Assembly: GCA_016708785.1 (NCBI GenBank)
Contig: JADJFC010000006.1
Span: forward strand, 194,416 to 258,415
Length of the DNA stretch: 64,000 nt
Source of the DNA: Bacteroidota bacterium
Lineage (GTDB): Bacteria > Bacteroidota > Bacteroidia > AKYH767-A > 2013-40CM-41-45
Direction: 5' to 3'
The notes under the pieces were generated by a model that was not told the origin of the DNA, ran no database searches, and saw nothing but the letters and a program-made list of their open reading frames with translations. Positions within the stretch are counted from its first letter, which is position 1; each line of letters begins with the position of its first letter. Shown piece by piece: positions 1 to 8,273 of this stretch. Made by a program: the position numbers and the translations under genes.

Positions 1-1201
1 CCGGTGCAATTTGTTGCGCACGAAATTTACTTCCAACAGTAAAAGTTGCCACAACATTTGTTCCTACTTTAACAAGTTTCGGGTAAGGGTTATAACTTGG
101 CAAATCTGAAAGAAGGATCCCGTCCGGTGTCCATAATGAATTTCCGGCAGTATCCAGTTTTTGCATATACACTTTGTAATTAGCTGCTCCAAGACGAGGA
201 TCATTCCAGATAACAGAAATGGTGTCGTTGGAAATAATTACCTCAGGGTTTGCTTTATAACCGGAAACTGTACAAATTGGTTTGGCACCGCCTCCGCCCC
301 AAGGCAAATTACCATCAGGGTTGATCTTTGCAATGTAAACATCGCCCGGACTGTTACTATCCCAAACAACGTAAGCATTTGTATCATTATCACAAACTAC
401 TTTCCATTGATCTCCTCCTCTACCTCCTGCAACAGTAGATATATCAACAGGAGAGGAAATAGTTGAATTTCCTGCTTCATCAAAATGTCCGACAAAAATA
501 TGCGAACCTAAACCACCTGTGGCAGTGGCTACATAGAAACCATTTTTATGATCAGGAGCAGTACGATAATAATATCCACCGCCAGAGTAACTTTTTGAAT
601 TAAGAGGGTAAACCAAATTTCCTGTATTGTCAATATTATTAAAACTGTAATAAGTATTTCCTCCACTTGGAACGAGACCAAAAGTTATTGTTGCTCCATT
701 ATCATTTGAAAAAATATCCAGGTTATCAGTAGAAACATAAATTATACCCCCTTGTTTATTTCCAACAAGAGTTGCAGACGACCATTGAGGAGTACCGGCA
801 TTATCAAAATATTGACAAAGTAAAGTATCACCACCAACACCAAAACCTCCTTGAATCCATGCCAATAAAATTCCGGATTGCCATTGGATTGCATCCATCA
901 ACCAGATCTCTTTGCCGGCAGCTTGTGTGAAAAATTTGCCATTTGACGCCCACTGAGGATTTCCTAATGAATCAAGATGTTGCCCATATATAGATGAACC
1001 TACTAATCCATCGCGTTTATCAAGCCAGAAAGAAAACGTTCCTCCATTTCCATCACTGAAAGCACGTACTGCTCTTTGTGACCCGGTTGCATTACACACA
1101 AAATAAGTTTGAGTGGAATCATCCAAAAATTGGGCGTTCACATTGTATGTTACCAATGTCAAAATGAAGATTAAAACTGTCGAAAGTAGATTTTTTTTCA
1201 T
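1..1201 (-). CDS. Secreted protein, N-terminal 400 residues (partial)
   Basis: The gene starts at ATG 1201 and stays open to the window edge, so its C-terminus is missing. It begins with a signal peptide (MKKNLLSTVLIL... ending VNAQ). The body repeats a motif like LDxxGNxxWxxxG (HLDSLGNPQWASNG, KLDTAGNSLWTPDG), alternating with beta-rich segments. In Bacteroidota this pattern is common in T9SS-exported proteins of unknown function, and a C-terminal sorting domain would be expected beyond the edge. That is inference, because the C-terminus is not visible. No catalytic motif was recognised. Confidence 0.75.
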   Translation of the reverse strand, partial: MKKNLLSTVLIFILTLVTYNVNAQFLDDSTQTYFVCNATGSQRAVRAFSDGNGGTFSFWLDKRDGLVGSSIYGQHLDSLGNPQWASNGKFFTQAAGKEIWLMDAIQWQSGILLAWIQGGFGVGGDTLLCQYFDNAGTPQWSSATLVGNKQGGIIYVSTDNLDIFSNDNGATITFGLVPSGGNTYYSFNNIDNTGNLVYPLNSKSYSGGGYYYRTAPDHKNGFYVATATGGLGSHIFVGHFDEAGNSTISSPVDISTVAGGRGGDQWKVVCDNDTNAYVVWDSNSPGDVYIAKINPDGNLPWGGGGAKPICTVSGYKANPEVIISNDTISVIWNDPRLGAANYKVYMQKLDTAGNSLWTPDGILLSDLPSYNPYPKLVKVGTNVVATFTVGSKFRAQQIAP

Positions 1202-1384
1202 AGTATTGTGAATAGTGGTGTGGTGAGAATATCAATTATGTTGAATTTAGAATTAAAAACGACAACCAAACATGTGATTTTATTCAATTGACAGACAGAC
1301 TAAAGGTATAGAATAATAAATGAACTCAAATATTAATTTTAAGGTAATTAGCACCATCGATATTAGTTATTCACTATTCGTTAA
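1202..1384. other. Gene-free gap, upstream of two minus-strand genes
   Basis: This gap lies upstream of the partial secreted-protein gene and downstream of the MFS gene. I see no ORF, strong hairpin or exact TAnnTTTG box. It is AT-rich and presumably carries the promoter of the secreted protein. Confidence 0.4.
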
Positions 1385-2590
1385 TCAATGGTGTTTCTCC
1401 AACGACCTCACTGCAAAAAACACAGAAAAAATCGTCAATACCGCTCCCATTAAAAATGGCGCTCCCGGAAAATAAATCGGAGCATTTGCAGATGTAAAAA
1501 AGGAAAACAGATTGGTCATCATTAACGGACCAACGATCGATGTCACACTGATCAAACTTGTCAATGCGCCTTGCAACTCGCCTTGTTCGTTAGGCGGAAC
1601 TTGCCCAGACATGACACCTTGCAATGCCGGACCACAGATTCCTCCAAGTGAAAATGGAACAACAATGGCAAACATCATCCAGCTTTTTGTAGCAAATGCA
1701 AACAAAGTAAATCCGATTACATACAGACTAAGTCCTAAATAGATAGATCGCTTCTGTCCTAATTTTGGAATTACAATGCGGATCAAGCCTGCTTGAACAA
1801 TTGCTATCATTAATCCGACAAAGCCTAGTGAATAACCAACCATACGTTCAGTCCACTTGAATTTCTCCATTGTGTAGAATGTCCATGTGCTTTGGGTAGC
1901 ATGACTTGCGATGTAAATAAAAACGAGACAAGCGACTAAACTAAGTATCACCGGATAATGCGCTAATCGTTTTAGTGAACCGACAGGGTTCGCTCTTTTC
2001 CAATCAAATTTTCGTCGATGATCTTTGTCTAACGATTCAGGCAAAATAAAATATCCGTAGGCAAAGTTTAACAATGCCAATCCCGCTGCAGCAAAAAACG
2101 GAATCCGTGAGCCATAATGTCCGAGGACTCCACCAAGCACGGGCCCAATAATAAATCCTAGACCGAATGCTGCACCGATCAATCCAAAATTCTGCGCACG
2201 TTTTTCCGGCGTACTGATATCGGCTATGTATGCAGTCGCAGTTGTAAAACTTGCTCCAGTGATTCCTGATATCAATCTTCCTATGAACAACCAGACAATC
2301 GTCGGTGCAAAACCCATCAGCAAATAATCAATTCCAAATCCGAAAAGCGAGATCAACAAAACCGGTCGACGTCCATACCTGTCGCTCAATGCGCCAATGA
2401 TGGGAGAAAACAAAAATTGCATCGTCGCATATGCAAACATCAACCAACCCGCATACGTTGATGCCATACTCAAATCACCACCAATCATTTCTTCGATCAA
2501 CTTCGGCAATACCGGAATGATGATGCCCAGGCCAATTACGTCGATTAGCATGGTGATGAAGATGAACGGTAATGCGTTTTTTGTTTTCAT
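1385..2590 (-). CDS. MFS transporter, TCR/Tet-like drug:H+ antiporter family
   Basis: A 401-residue inner-membrane protein of about 12 hydrophobic segments, the usual length for drug:H+ antiporter 1 proteins. The family motif A is clear at residues 66-76 (GALSDRYGRRP), and a proline/glycine-rich motif-C-like stretch (GFIIGPVLGG) lies in TM5. The N-terminal signature FITMLIDVIGLGIIIPVLP is typical of the TetA-type subgroup. The substrate cannot be read from the sequence. Many chromosomal Bacteroidota members are annotated as Tet-like without conferring tetracycline resistance. It stands alone, with a periodic inverted repeat upstream at 2614-2677. Confidence 0.85.
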   Translation of the reverse strand: MKTKNALPFIFITMLIDVIGLGIIIPVLPKLIEEMIGGDLSMASTYAGWLMFAYATMQFLFSPIIGALSDRYGRRPVLLISLFGFGIDYLLMGFAPTIVWLFIGRLISGITGASFTTATAYIADISTPEKRAQNFGLIGAAFGLGFIIGPVLGGVLGHYGSRIPFFAAAGLALLNFAYGYFILPESLDKDHRRKFDWKRANPVGSLKRLAHYPVILSLVACLVFIYIASHATQSTWTFYTMEKFKWTERMVGYSLGFVGLMIAIVQAGLIRIVIPKLGQKRSIYLGLSLYVIGFTLFAFATKSWMMFAIVVPFSLGGICGPALQGVMSGQVPPNEQGELQGALTSLISVTSIVGPLMMTNLFSFFTSANAPIYFPGAPFLMGAVLTIFSVFFAVRSLEKHH

Positions 2591-2613
2591 TTTTGAAAGG
2601 AGTTAAAATAAAA

Positions 2614-2677
2614 GGTCAAGGGTCAAAGGTAAAGGGTCAGACGTGGATAAATGACCTTTGACCCTTGACCTTTGACC
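2614..2677. repeat. Inverted repeat, GGTCAAx heptamer family (copy 1)
   Basis: The left arm at 2614-2639 is about 3.7 units of a 7-nt word (GGTCAAG, GGTCAAA, GGTAAAG, GGTCA). The right arm at 2652-2677 is its near reverse complement, 22 of 26 positions, with a 12-nt loop. It lies just downstream of the DinB gene and upstream of the MFS gene. The same word makes up the hairpin at 4741-4800. Confidence 0.9.
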
Positions 2678-2693
2678 CACGGATTATATCAAC

Positions 2694-3194
2694 TCATTTC
2701 ATTGTAGGCATTCCGTATTTCGCCCAATCTTCCTTAGTCGGGCCATAAGCACCAATGACAGGTAAACCAAGCATTCGCATCAGTACAACCATTTCTGCAC
2801 GGTGATGAGCTTCATGTTTGATCAATATTGTCAGGGTTGTTCCACGCTTCCAATTGTCACCATACATATTATCTTCTTTTTGCAGATCGTCAACTGTCCA
2901 GTTCTTTTTTAGCTCTTCTACGATTGACTTTGCTCCTTTTTCATAAGCCTCACAAAGCTCCTTTACTGTTTCACCGGAATAATCTTCTTGTTCCTTGATG
3001 TCAATTTTCAAACCCATCTTGGCCGGCATCTCTTGCTGAGTATGAATAATGTGCCAAGCAAGAAAACCGAGTGTTCTTACATTGGGGTGAACGACTTTTG
3101 TCAGGCTTTCATCCGTTAGGTTCTTGAACAAATTCAGTGTAGACTGACTTTCATAACTCCAGTCACTGTAGAAATCCTCTAATGTTCTATACAT
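2694..3194 (-). CDS. DinB-family (YfiT/DinB superfamily) metal-binding protein
   Basis: A 166-residue protein with the DinB four-helix-bundle pattern. It has a histidine in the second helix (AWHIIHTQ, His48/His51) and a second cluster HEAHHRAEM (His127, His130, His131) that would complete the metal triad. Family members include thiol-dependent S-transferases and many DNA-damage-inducible proteins without known activity. No substrate is suggested by the neighbours. The length is normal for the family. It lies directly after nuoK on the same strand, where nuoL would be expected. Confidence 0.8.
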   Translation of the reverse strand: MYRTLEDFYSDWSYESQSTLNLFKNLTDESLTKVVHPNVRTLGFLAWHIIHTQQEMPAKMGLKIDIKEQEDYSGETVKELCEAYEKGAKSIVEELKKNWTVDDLQKEDNMYGDNWKRGTTLTILIKHEAHHRAEMVVLMRMLGLPVIGAYGPTKEDWAKYGMPTMK

Positions 3195-3301
3195 AATTAT
3201 GTGTTTTTAATAAGTAAGAAATATGCAGACAAATAAACAGAATAAATCTTTGCTCAACAATGAGTTCAGAAAAATGACAATAAATTAACTTATGCAAATT
3301 A

Positions 3302-3628
3302 TCAATGCTTCAATTTATTCAGGAAATTGATATCCACTGAACCGGTATTCCTGAAGATCATTGTTAAAATTGCAAGTCCAACAGCAACTTCTGCTGCAGC
3401 AACTGCCATGATGAAGAACACAAAAACCTGTCCTGCAGCATCGCCGAAATAAGTTGAGAAAGCAACCAAGAGTAAATTCACTGCATTCAGCATTAATTCA
3501 ACACACATGAAAATGATGATAGCATTTCTTCTGAAAAGAACACCCAACACACCGATACAAAACAGCAGTGTACTTAAAATTACATAATTATTAAGAGGTA
3601 TAGTTTGAAAGATCGATCCCATTGTCAA
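3302..3628 (-). CDS. nuoK: NADH-quinone oxidoreductase subunit K
   Basis: A 108-residue membrane subunit of complex I with three hydrophobic helices. It carries the conserved acidic residues of the proton path (CVELMLNAVNL in TM2 and AAAEVAVGLAI in TM3). It is last in the visible nuo operon and overlaps or nearly abuts nuoJ (1-nt gap). The length matches the family (about 100-110). The next gene is DinB-like, not nuoL. Confidence 0.95.
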   Translation of the reverse strand: MTMGSIFQTIPLNNYVILSTLLFCIGVLGVLFRRNAIIIFMCVELMLNAVNLLLVAFSTYFGDAAGQVFVFFIMAVAAAEVAVGLAILTMIFRNTGSVDINFLNKLKH

Positions 3629-3629
3629 A

Positions 3630-4123
3630 TTAATTAATTTCTTTTTTACCTAACATAACTGTTCCTACCATTGCAGTAAGAAGTAATATTGATGACACTT
3701 CAAATGGAAGTGCATATTCGCGAAATAAAACCAAACCAAGATTCTCAATTAAGCCTACATCTGAATTTGGTACAGAAGCAACTGTAGTAGTAGCTTGACG
3801 AAGCGCCCCAACCAAAACAGTCATTAATAATCCACCGGAAACAGTTGCAGCAACTTTTAACCATTTACTCTTATGCGGCTCAACATTGGAATTTAAATTT
3901 AGCATCATGATCACATATAAGAACAAGACCATAATTGCTCCGGCATATACTATGATGTGAACAGCTGCAAGGAACTGAGCATTCATTAAGACATAATGCC
4001 CGGCAATGGCGAAAAGCAAATGATCAGGTACAATACACTATGCACAGGATTCTTTGATATCACGACCATCAATGCACTTAATATTGCAAGGAATGCCAGG
4101 AAATAAAATAGCGAAATATTCAT
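3630..4123 (-). CDS. nuoJ: NADH-quinone oxidoreductase subunit J (frame-shifted)
   Basis: The downstream frame reads FAIAGHYVLMNAQFLAAVH..., a typical NuoJ. The missing N-terminus lies in another frame from ATG 4123 (MNISLFYFLAFLAILSALMV, then VHSVLYLIICF). Adding one base in the A4 run at 4012-4015 (T run on the coding strand) joins them as ...LYLIICFFAIAGHYVL..., giving a 164-residue protein of normal NuoJ size. The 494-bp span plus one base is exactly 165 codons. NuoJ is an antiporter-adjacent membrane subunit of complex I. A consensus error is more likely than a mutation, because the rest of the operon is intact. Confidence 0.88.
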
Positions 4124-4139
4124 TTTGGGTGTTCTTATT

Positions 4140-4724
4140 TTAATTCCAGCAATTACAATTTGTTATGCTGAAGATTCTTATTCTTTTGAATTCTATCACT
4201 TCTGAGGTTTGGCGATCACTGATGTCTATTCTTTCATTTACACCTTCCACCAATTTATCTTTTCCGTAGATCATTTCTGATCTGTTCAATGATGTTGCAA
4301 CAATTCTATCTGTTAAGAATATCGCTTCCTTTGGACATGCTTCTTCACACAATCCGCAGAAGATGCACCGCAACATGTTGATCTCATACGTAGAAGCATA
4401 TTTTTCTTCACGATATAATTTCTCTTCGCCTTTATTCCGCTCAGCAGCAACCATTGTAATTGCTTCAGCAGGACAAGACAAAGCGCAAAGTCCGCAAGCT
4501 GTACAACGTTCTGCACCATTTTCATCGCGTTTCAAAACATGCTGACCACGATATACAGGAGCGAAATCTCTTTTGACTTCGGGATACGATATTGTCGCCT
4601 TCTTCTTAAAGAAATGCCTCAATGTGATCTTCATGCCATTTAAAATAGCAGGCAAATAGATCTTTTCCGCGAAGGTCAGTTCTTGTTTTACTACTTGTTT
4701 GCTTCTATTGGTGAGGCTTTGCAT
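4140..4724 (-). CDS. nuoI: NADH-quinone oxidoreductase subunit I (2x 4Fe-4S)
   Basis: Two ferredoxin-type 4Fe-4S motifs are complete: Cys74/77/80/84 (CTACGLCALSCP) and Cys120/123/126/130 (CIFCGLCEEACP). These would bind clusters N6a and N6b in the peripheral arm next to the quinone site. The length of 194 is slightly long for the family. The last 11 residues after EFKR look atypical. One extra A in the preceding A-run would instead end the protein as KRNKNLQHNKL with a stop at 4153, so the C-terminus is uncertain. A periodic hairpin separates this gene from nuoH. Confidence 0.95.
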   Translation of the reverse strand: MQSLTNRSKQVVKQELTFAEKIYLPAILNGMKITLRHFFKKKATISYPEVKRDFAPVYRGQHVLKRDENGAERCTACGLCALSCPAEAITMVAAERNKGEEKLYREEKYASTYEINMLRCIFCGLCEEACPKEAIFLTDRIVATSLNRSEMIYGKDKLVEGVNERIDISDRQTSEVIEFKRIRIFSITNCNCWN

Positions 4725-4740
4725 CTTTTTAATATTGTTT

Positions 4741-4800
4741 TAGGTCAAGGGTCAAAGGTCAAGGGTCAGGCTTAACCTTTGACCCTTGACCTTTGACCTA
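4741..4800. repeat. Inverted repeat inside the nuo operon, GGTCAAx heptamer family (copy 2)
   Basis: The left arm at 4741-4770 is a run of 7-nt words (GGTCAAG, GGTCAAA, GGTCAAG, GGTCA). The right arm at 4772-4800 is the complementary array (CCTTTGA, CCCTTGA, CCTTTGA). There is almost no loop, so the array can pair in several registers. It fills most of the nuoH-nuoI gap. It lacks a following T-tract, so a role in mRNA stability or partial attenuation is as likely as termination. Confidence 0.9.
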
Positions 4801-4805
4801 ATCAA

Positions 4806-5837
4806 CTAAGAAAGTTTTCCCATCCACCACATCACCATCCCCGTTACAAAGATGTTGGCTATAGCTAATGGCAATAATATTTTCCATCCCAGGTTCATCA
4901 ACTGATCATAACGGAAGCGCGGAAGTGTCCAGCGGATCCACATGAATAGGAAGATGAAGAAGAATATTTTTCCGAATAAGAACATGGTTCCAATCATGCT
5001 TAACCAATTTGGATCTGTTACGAAACGACCGATGAAAGGCATGTTGTATCCACCAAAATAAAGTGTACTGATAACAGCTGATGAAATAAACATGTTGATG
5101 TATTCAGCGAATAAGTAGAATCCAAGTTTCATGGAACTATACTCTGTATGATAACCACCAACCAATTCCGTTTCACATTCTGGAAGATCGAATGGCGCAC
5201 GATTGGTCTCAGCAAATGCACAGATAATAAATATCAAAAATCCAAAAGGCTGATAAAACACATTCCAGTGTCCGCCGGCTTGTTGTTCTGCAATTTCCCG
5301 AACACTCAATGTTCCTGTCATCATGATAAGTGCAATGATAGAAAGTCCCATTGCAATTTCATAACTGATCATCTGTGAAGAAGCGCGTAGTGCACCAAGC
5401 AATGAATATTTATTATTCGAAGCCCAACCGCCAATCATAATTCCATAAACACCGATTGACACAACACCAAAAATGTAAAGTATTCCAATATTCACATCTG
5501 TTGCCTGAATCGGGTAAAAATTACCGCCAATTGTTAACCCTTTTCCCCATGGAATTACTGCACTTGTCATGCAGGCCGTCATCATTGCTAAACTCGGACC
5601 GAGAATGAAAAGAAATTTATTCGACACATTTGGAATGATCTCTTCTTTCATGAACATCTTCACTCCATCTGCCATAGGCTGTAAAATGCCAAAAGGGCCT
5701 GCGCGATTCGGACCAAGGCGATCCTGCATAAAGGCCGCCACTTTCCGTTCTGCATACGTAGAGTACATTGCAACTACCAGCGAGATCAGAAAGACTGATA
5801 CGATGATTATTATTTTTATGAGGAGGTAGGTGGACAT
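4806..5837 (-). CDS. nuoH: NADH-quinone oxidoreductase subunit H
   Basis: A polytopic membrane subunit forming part of the quinone chamber of complex I. The loop signature YSTYAERKVAAFMQDRLGPNR and the acidic loop CAFAETNRAPFDLPECETEL are both present. I chose ATG 5837 (MSTYLLIK..., 343 residues). An open frame extends upstream to 5879, but those 14 codons lie inside the GTTTATC inverted repeat and encode a non-conserved basic stretch. The gene sits between nuoG and nuoI with a hairpin on each side. Confidence 0.95.
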   Translation of the reverse strand: MSTYLLIKIIIIVSVFLISLVVAMYSTYAERKVAAFMQDRLGPNRAGPFGILQPMADGVKMFMKEEIIPNVSNKFLFILGPSLAMMTACMTSAVIPWGKGLTIGGNFYPIQATDVNIGILYIFGVVSIGVYGIMIGGWASNNKYSLLGALRASSQMISYEIAMGLSIIALIMMTGTLSVREIAEQQAGGHWNVFYQPFGFLIFIICAFAETNRAPFDLPECETELVGGYHTEYSSMKLGFYLFAEYINMFISSAVISTLYFGGYNMPFIGRFVTDPNWLSMIGTMFLFGKIFFFIFLFMWIRWTLPRFRYDQLMNLGWKILLPLAIANIFVTGMVMWWMGKLS

Positions 5838-5858
5838 TCGTTTCTTGTTTATCGTTTT

Positions 5859-5911
5859 TCGTTTATCGTTTATCCTCATTCGATACGCGAAAGACGATAA
5901 ACGATAAACGA
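5859..5911. repeat. Inverted repeat inside the nuo operon, GTTTATC heptamer family
   Basis: The arms TCGTTTATCGTTTATC (5859-5874) and GATAAACGATAAACGA (5896-5911) are perfect reverse complements of 16 bp with a 21-nt loop. Each arm is a 7-nt tandem (GTTTATC or GATAAAC). Degenerate units extend the left side back to about 5838. The element fills the nuoG-nuoH gap. The design matches the GGTCAAx hairpins but the sequence is unrelated. Confidence 0.9.
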
Positions 5912-5919
5912 CATTGCAA

Positions 5920-6915
5920 TTAACTATTATACATTTCTTTTCCGCCGACTAAATTCTGGACAACGTTCACATCATTCAGCAATGGCTTGTGGGCTGGTTC
6001 TTCAAGAGTGTAATGATTTTGTGAAATCACAGAGTGACGATCCAGATTTGCAGGGCCATCGATCTTCCAGTCACTTGTTGCCTTCTTTTCGAAACGGCAG
6101 TCGTTACAGATCCAATCTTTCACTTCGCCGTATTTATCTTTTCGTCCTGTTACACGATACACTTCTTCGCCTTTCAACCACAGTGTAACTTTTCCTGCAC
6201 ACTTCGGACAATCACGGTGAGCATCGACAGGATTAGCAAACCACACACGACTTTTGAAACGGAATGTACGATCAGTCAATGCACCAACCGGACAAACATC
6301 GATCATGTTTCCGGAGAAATCATTATCAACTACATTCTGAATATATGTACTGATCTCAGAAACATCTCCACGATTCATGACACCATGAACACGCTTGTCT
6401 GTGATTTGATCAGCCACTTTCACACAACGATAACACAAAATGCATCGCGTCATGTGTAGTTTAATTTTCGAACCGATATCTATTTTTTCAAACGTACGGC
6501 GAGAAAATTCATAACGTGTTTTTGCAAGTCCGTGCTCGTAAGCCAGATCCTGCAAATGACATTCTCCGGCTTGATCACAGATCGGACAATCTAGCGGATG
6601 GTTGATCAACAAAAACTCAACTACACCAGCACGCGCTTCCATCAAATCAGGTGAAGTTATATTCTGCACTTCCATTCCATCCATTACCGTTGTTCTACAA
6701 GAAGCAACAGGTTTAGGCATTGGGCGAGGATCTTTTTCGGAACCTTTGGTTACTTTTACGATGCAAGTACGGCAGTAGCCGCCACTTGTCTTTAATGAAG
6801 TATAATAGCACATCGCCGGCGGAACAATTTCCCCTCCAATTAAACGAGCAGCGTTAAGTATCGTTGTACCATCCGGCACTTCAATACTCTTTCCATCAAT
6901 TGTTACTTTTGCCAT
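5920..6915 (-). CDS. nuoG: NADH-quinone oxidoreductase subunit G, short form (Fe-S domains only)
   Basis: A 331-residue protein holding only the N-terminal Fe-S part of NuoG. The 2Fe-2S ligands are Cys36/48/51/73. The His-Cys 4Fe-4S site is His106/Cys110/113/119. A further 4Fe-4S site is Cys158/161/164 with Cys208 (CPVGAL). A late quartet is Cys236/239/270/273. The molybdopterin-oxidoreductase-like half found in most bacterial NuoG (about 700-900 residues) is absent, and a proper stop follows. Short NuoG proteins are known in Bacteroidota, so this is lineage-typical and not a break. Confidence 0.92.
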   Translation of the reverse strand: MAKVTIDGKSIEVPDGTTILNAARLIGGEIVPPAMCYYTSLKTSGGYCRTCIVKVTKGSEKDPRPMPKPVASCRTTVMDGMEVQNITSPDLMEARAGVVEFLLINHPLDCPICDQAGECHLQDLAYEHGLAKTRYEFSRRTFEKIDIGSKIKLHMTRCILCYRCVKVADQITDKRVHGVMNRGDVSEISTYIQNVVDNDFSGNMIDVCPVGALTDRTFRFKSRVWFANPVDAHRDCPKCAGKVTLWLKGEEVYRVTGRKDKYGEVKDWICNDCRFEKKATSDWKIDGPANLDRHSVISQNHYTLEEPAHKPLLNDVNVVQNLVGGKEMYNS

Positions 6916-6936
6916 AATGGGCTAATCTTTTTTGTT

Positions 6937-8271
6937 TTAATAAACTGCATTACTTACTAATCTTTTCGGGTCAATGACTTTCTTCGAATTCCTAACATGA
7001 TCTTCGAATTCAGCTCTGAAATGTCTGATCGCACTAGCCACTGGCCATGCGGCAGCATCACCTAGCGGACAAATCGTCTTCCCTTCTATCTTCGATTGAA
7101 TGTCCCATAGTAAATCAACATCACTCAATGATCCATGTCCGTCGATGATTTTATGCAACACTTTTTCCATCCATCCTGTTCCTTCACGACAAGGCGAACA
7201 TTGTCCGCAGCTTTCGTGGTGATAGAAACGAGTGAAGTTCCAAAGATTTTTTACGATGCTGGTTGTCTCATCCATTACGATGAAGCCACCTGAACCAAGC
7301 ATTGTTCCTGTTGCAAATCCGCCGTCAGCAAGTGATTCGTATGACATCAATCTTGGTTCACCGTTTGCTGTTTTCAAGATCAAGTCTGCAGGAAGAATTG
7401 GAACAGAAGAACCACCGGCTACAACTGCCTTCAATTTCTTTCCATTTTTAATTCCACCACACCACTCATCGCTGTAAATAAAATCTTCAACAGTAATTCC
7501 CATTTCAATTTCATATACTCCGGGCTTGTTGATGTGACCACTGGCAGAAATTAGTTTCGTGCCTGTGCTTTTTCCAATACCAACTTTTGCATATTCATCG
7601 CCACCATTGTTGATGATTGGAACAACTGCAGCAATTGTCTCGACATTATTTACAACCGTCGGACAACCATAAAGTCCGGCTATTGCAGGGAATGGAGGTT
7701 TGATCCGTGGATTACCACGCTTTCCTTCCAGTGATTCAAGTAAAGCTGTTTCTTCTCCGCAGATGTATGCACCTGCTCCAACTTGAACATACAAGTCAAG
7801 AGAATAATCGCTTCCTAATATATTTTTTCCAAGCCAACCGTTAGCATAAGCTTCATCAATCGCTTGTTCTAATATTCTTGCAACATAAAAATATTCGCCA
7901 CGGATGTAGATGTATGATGTATTCGCTCCTAGAGCAAAACTTGATGTGATCATTCCTTCGATCAATAGATGAGGAATGCGTTCCATCAGGTAACGATCTT
8001 TGAAAGTTCCCGGCTCAGATTCATCGGCATTACAAACTATGTAACGCGCAACACCTTCAGGTTTTGCAAGGAAACTCCATTTCATTCCGGTAGGAAATCC
8101 TGCTCCACCTCGACCACGCAATCCGGATTTCTTTACTTCTTCGACAATGGCTTCAGGCGTCATTGTCTTGATCGCTTTTTCTACAGAAGCATAACCGCCA
8201 TTTTTACGATAAACTTCGTAAGTATTAATACCCGGAATGTGATCGTTATTTAAAAGTAGTTTCTTTCCCAT
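6937..8271 (-). CDS. nuoF: NADH-quinone oxidoreductase subunit F (NADH/FMN)
   Basis: The NADH-oxidising flavoprotein of complex I, 444 residues. The NADH-binding glycine loop GRGGAGF is at 53-59. The FMN-binding segment NADESEPGTF is at 81-90. The N3 4Fe-4S ligands are Cys355, Cys358, Cys361 (SCGQCSPCREG) and Cys401 (TICPLGD). It forms the N-module with NuoE, which starts upstream with a 2-nt gap. NuoG follows after 21 nt. Confidence 0.97.
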   Translation of the reverse strand: MGKKLLLNNDHIPGINTYEVYRKNGGYASVEKAIKTMTPEAIVEEVKKSGLRGRGGAGFPTGMKWSFLAKPEGVARYIVCNADESEPGTFKDRYLMERIPHLLIEGMITSSFALGANTSYIYIRGEYFYVARILEQAIDEAYANGWLGKNILGSDYSLDLYVQVGAGAYICGEETALLESLEGKRGNPRIKPPFPAIAGLYGCPTVVNNVETIAAVVPIINNGGDEYAKVGIGKSTGTKLISASGHINKPGVYEIEMGITVEDFIYSDEWCGGIKNGKKLKAVVAGGSSVPILPADLILKTANGEPRLMSYESLADGGFATGTMLGSGGFIVMDETTSIVKNLWNFTRFYHHESCGQCSPCREGTGWMEKVLHKIIDGHGSLSDVDLLWDIQSKIEGKTICPLGDAAAWPVASAIRHFRAEFEDHVRNSKKVIDPKRLVSNAVY

Positions 8272-8273
8272 AC

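Noticed and set aside
161..466. Plus-strand ORF of 101 residues at 161-466
   Set aside because: It is antisense to the secreted-protein gene, which has a signal peptide and repeated motifs in the correct frame.
1385..2590. Tetracycline resistance gene
   Set aside because: The protein belongs to the Tet-like MFS group, but chromosomal members often transport other compounds and there is no TetR next to it.
3630..4123. Programmed frameshift in nuoJ
   Set aside because: There is no slippery heptamer with a downstream structure, and the same error type recurs in unrelated genes, so a consensus error is simpler.
5838..5879. Upstream ATG of nuoH at 5879
   Set aside because: The extra codons lie within the GTTTATC inverted repeat and encode an unconserved basic stretch.
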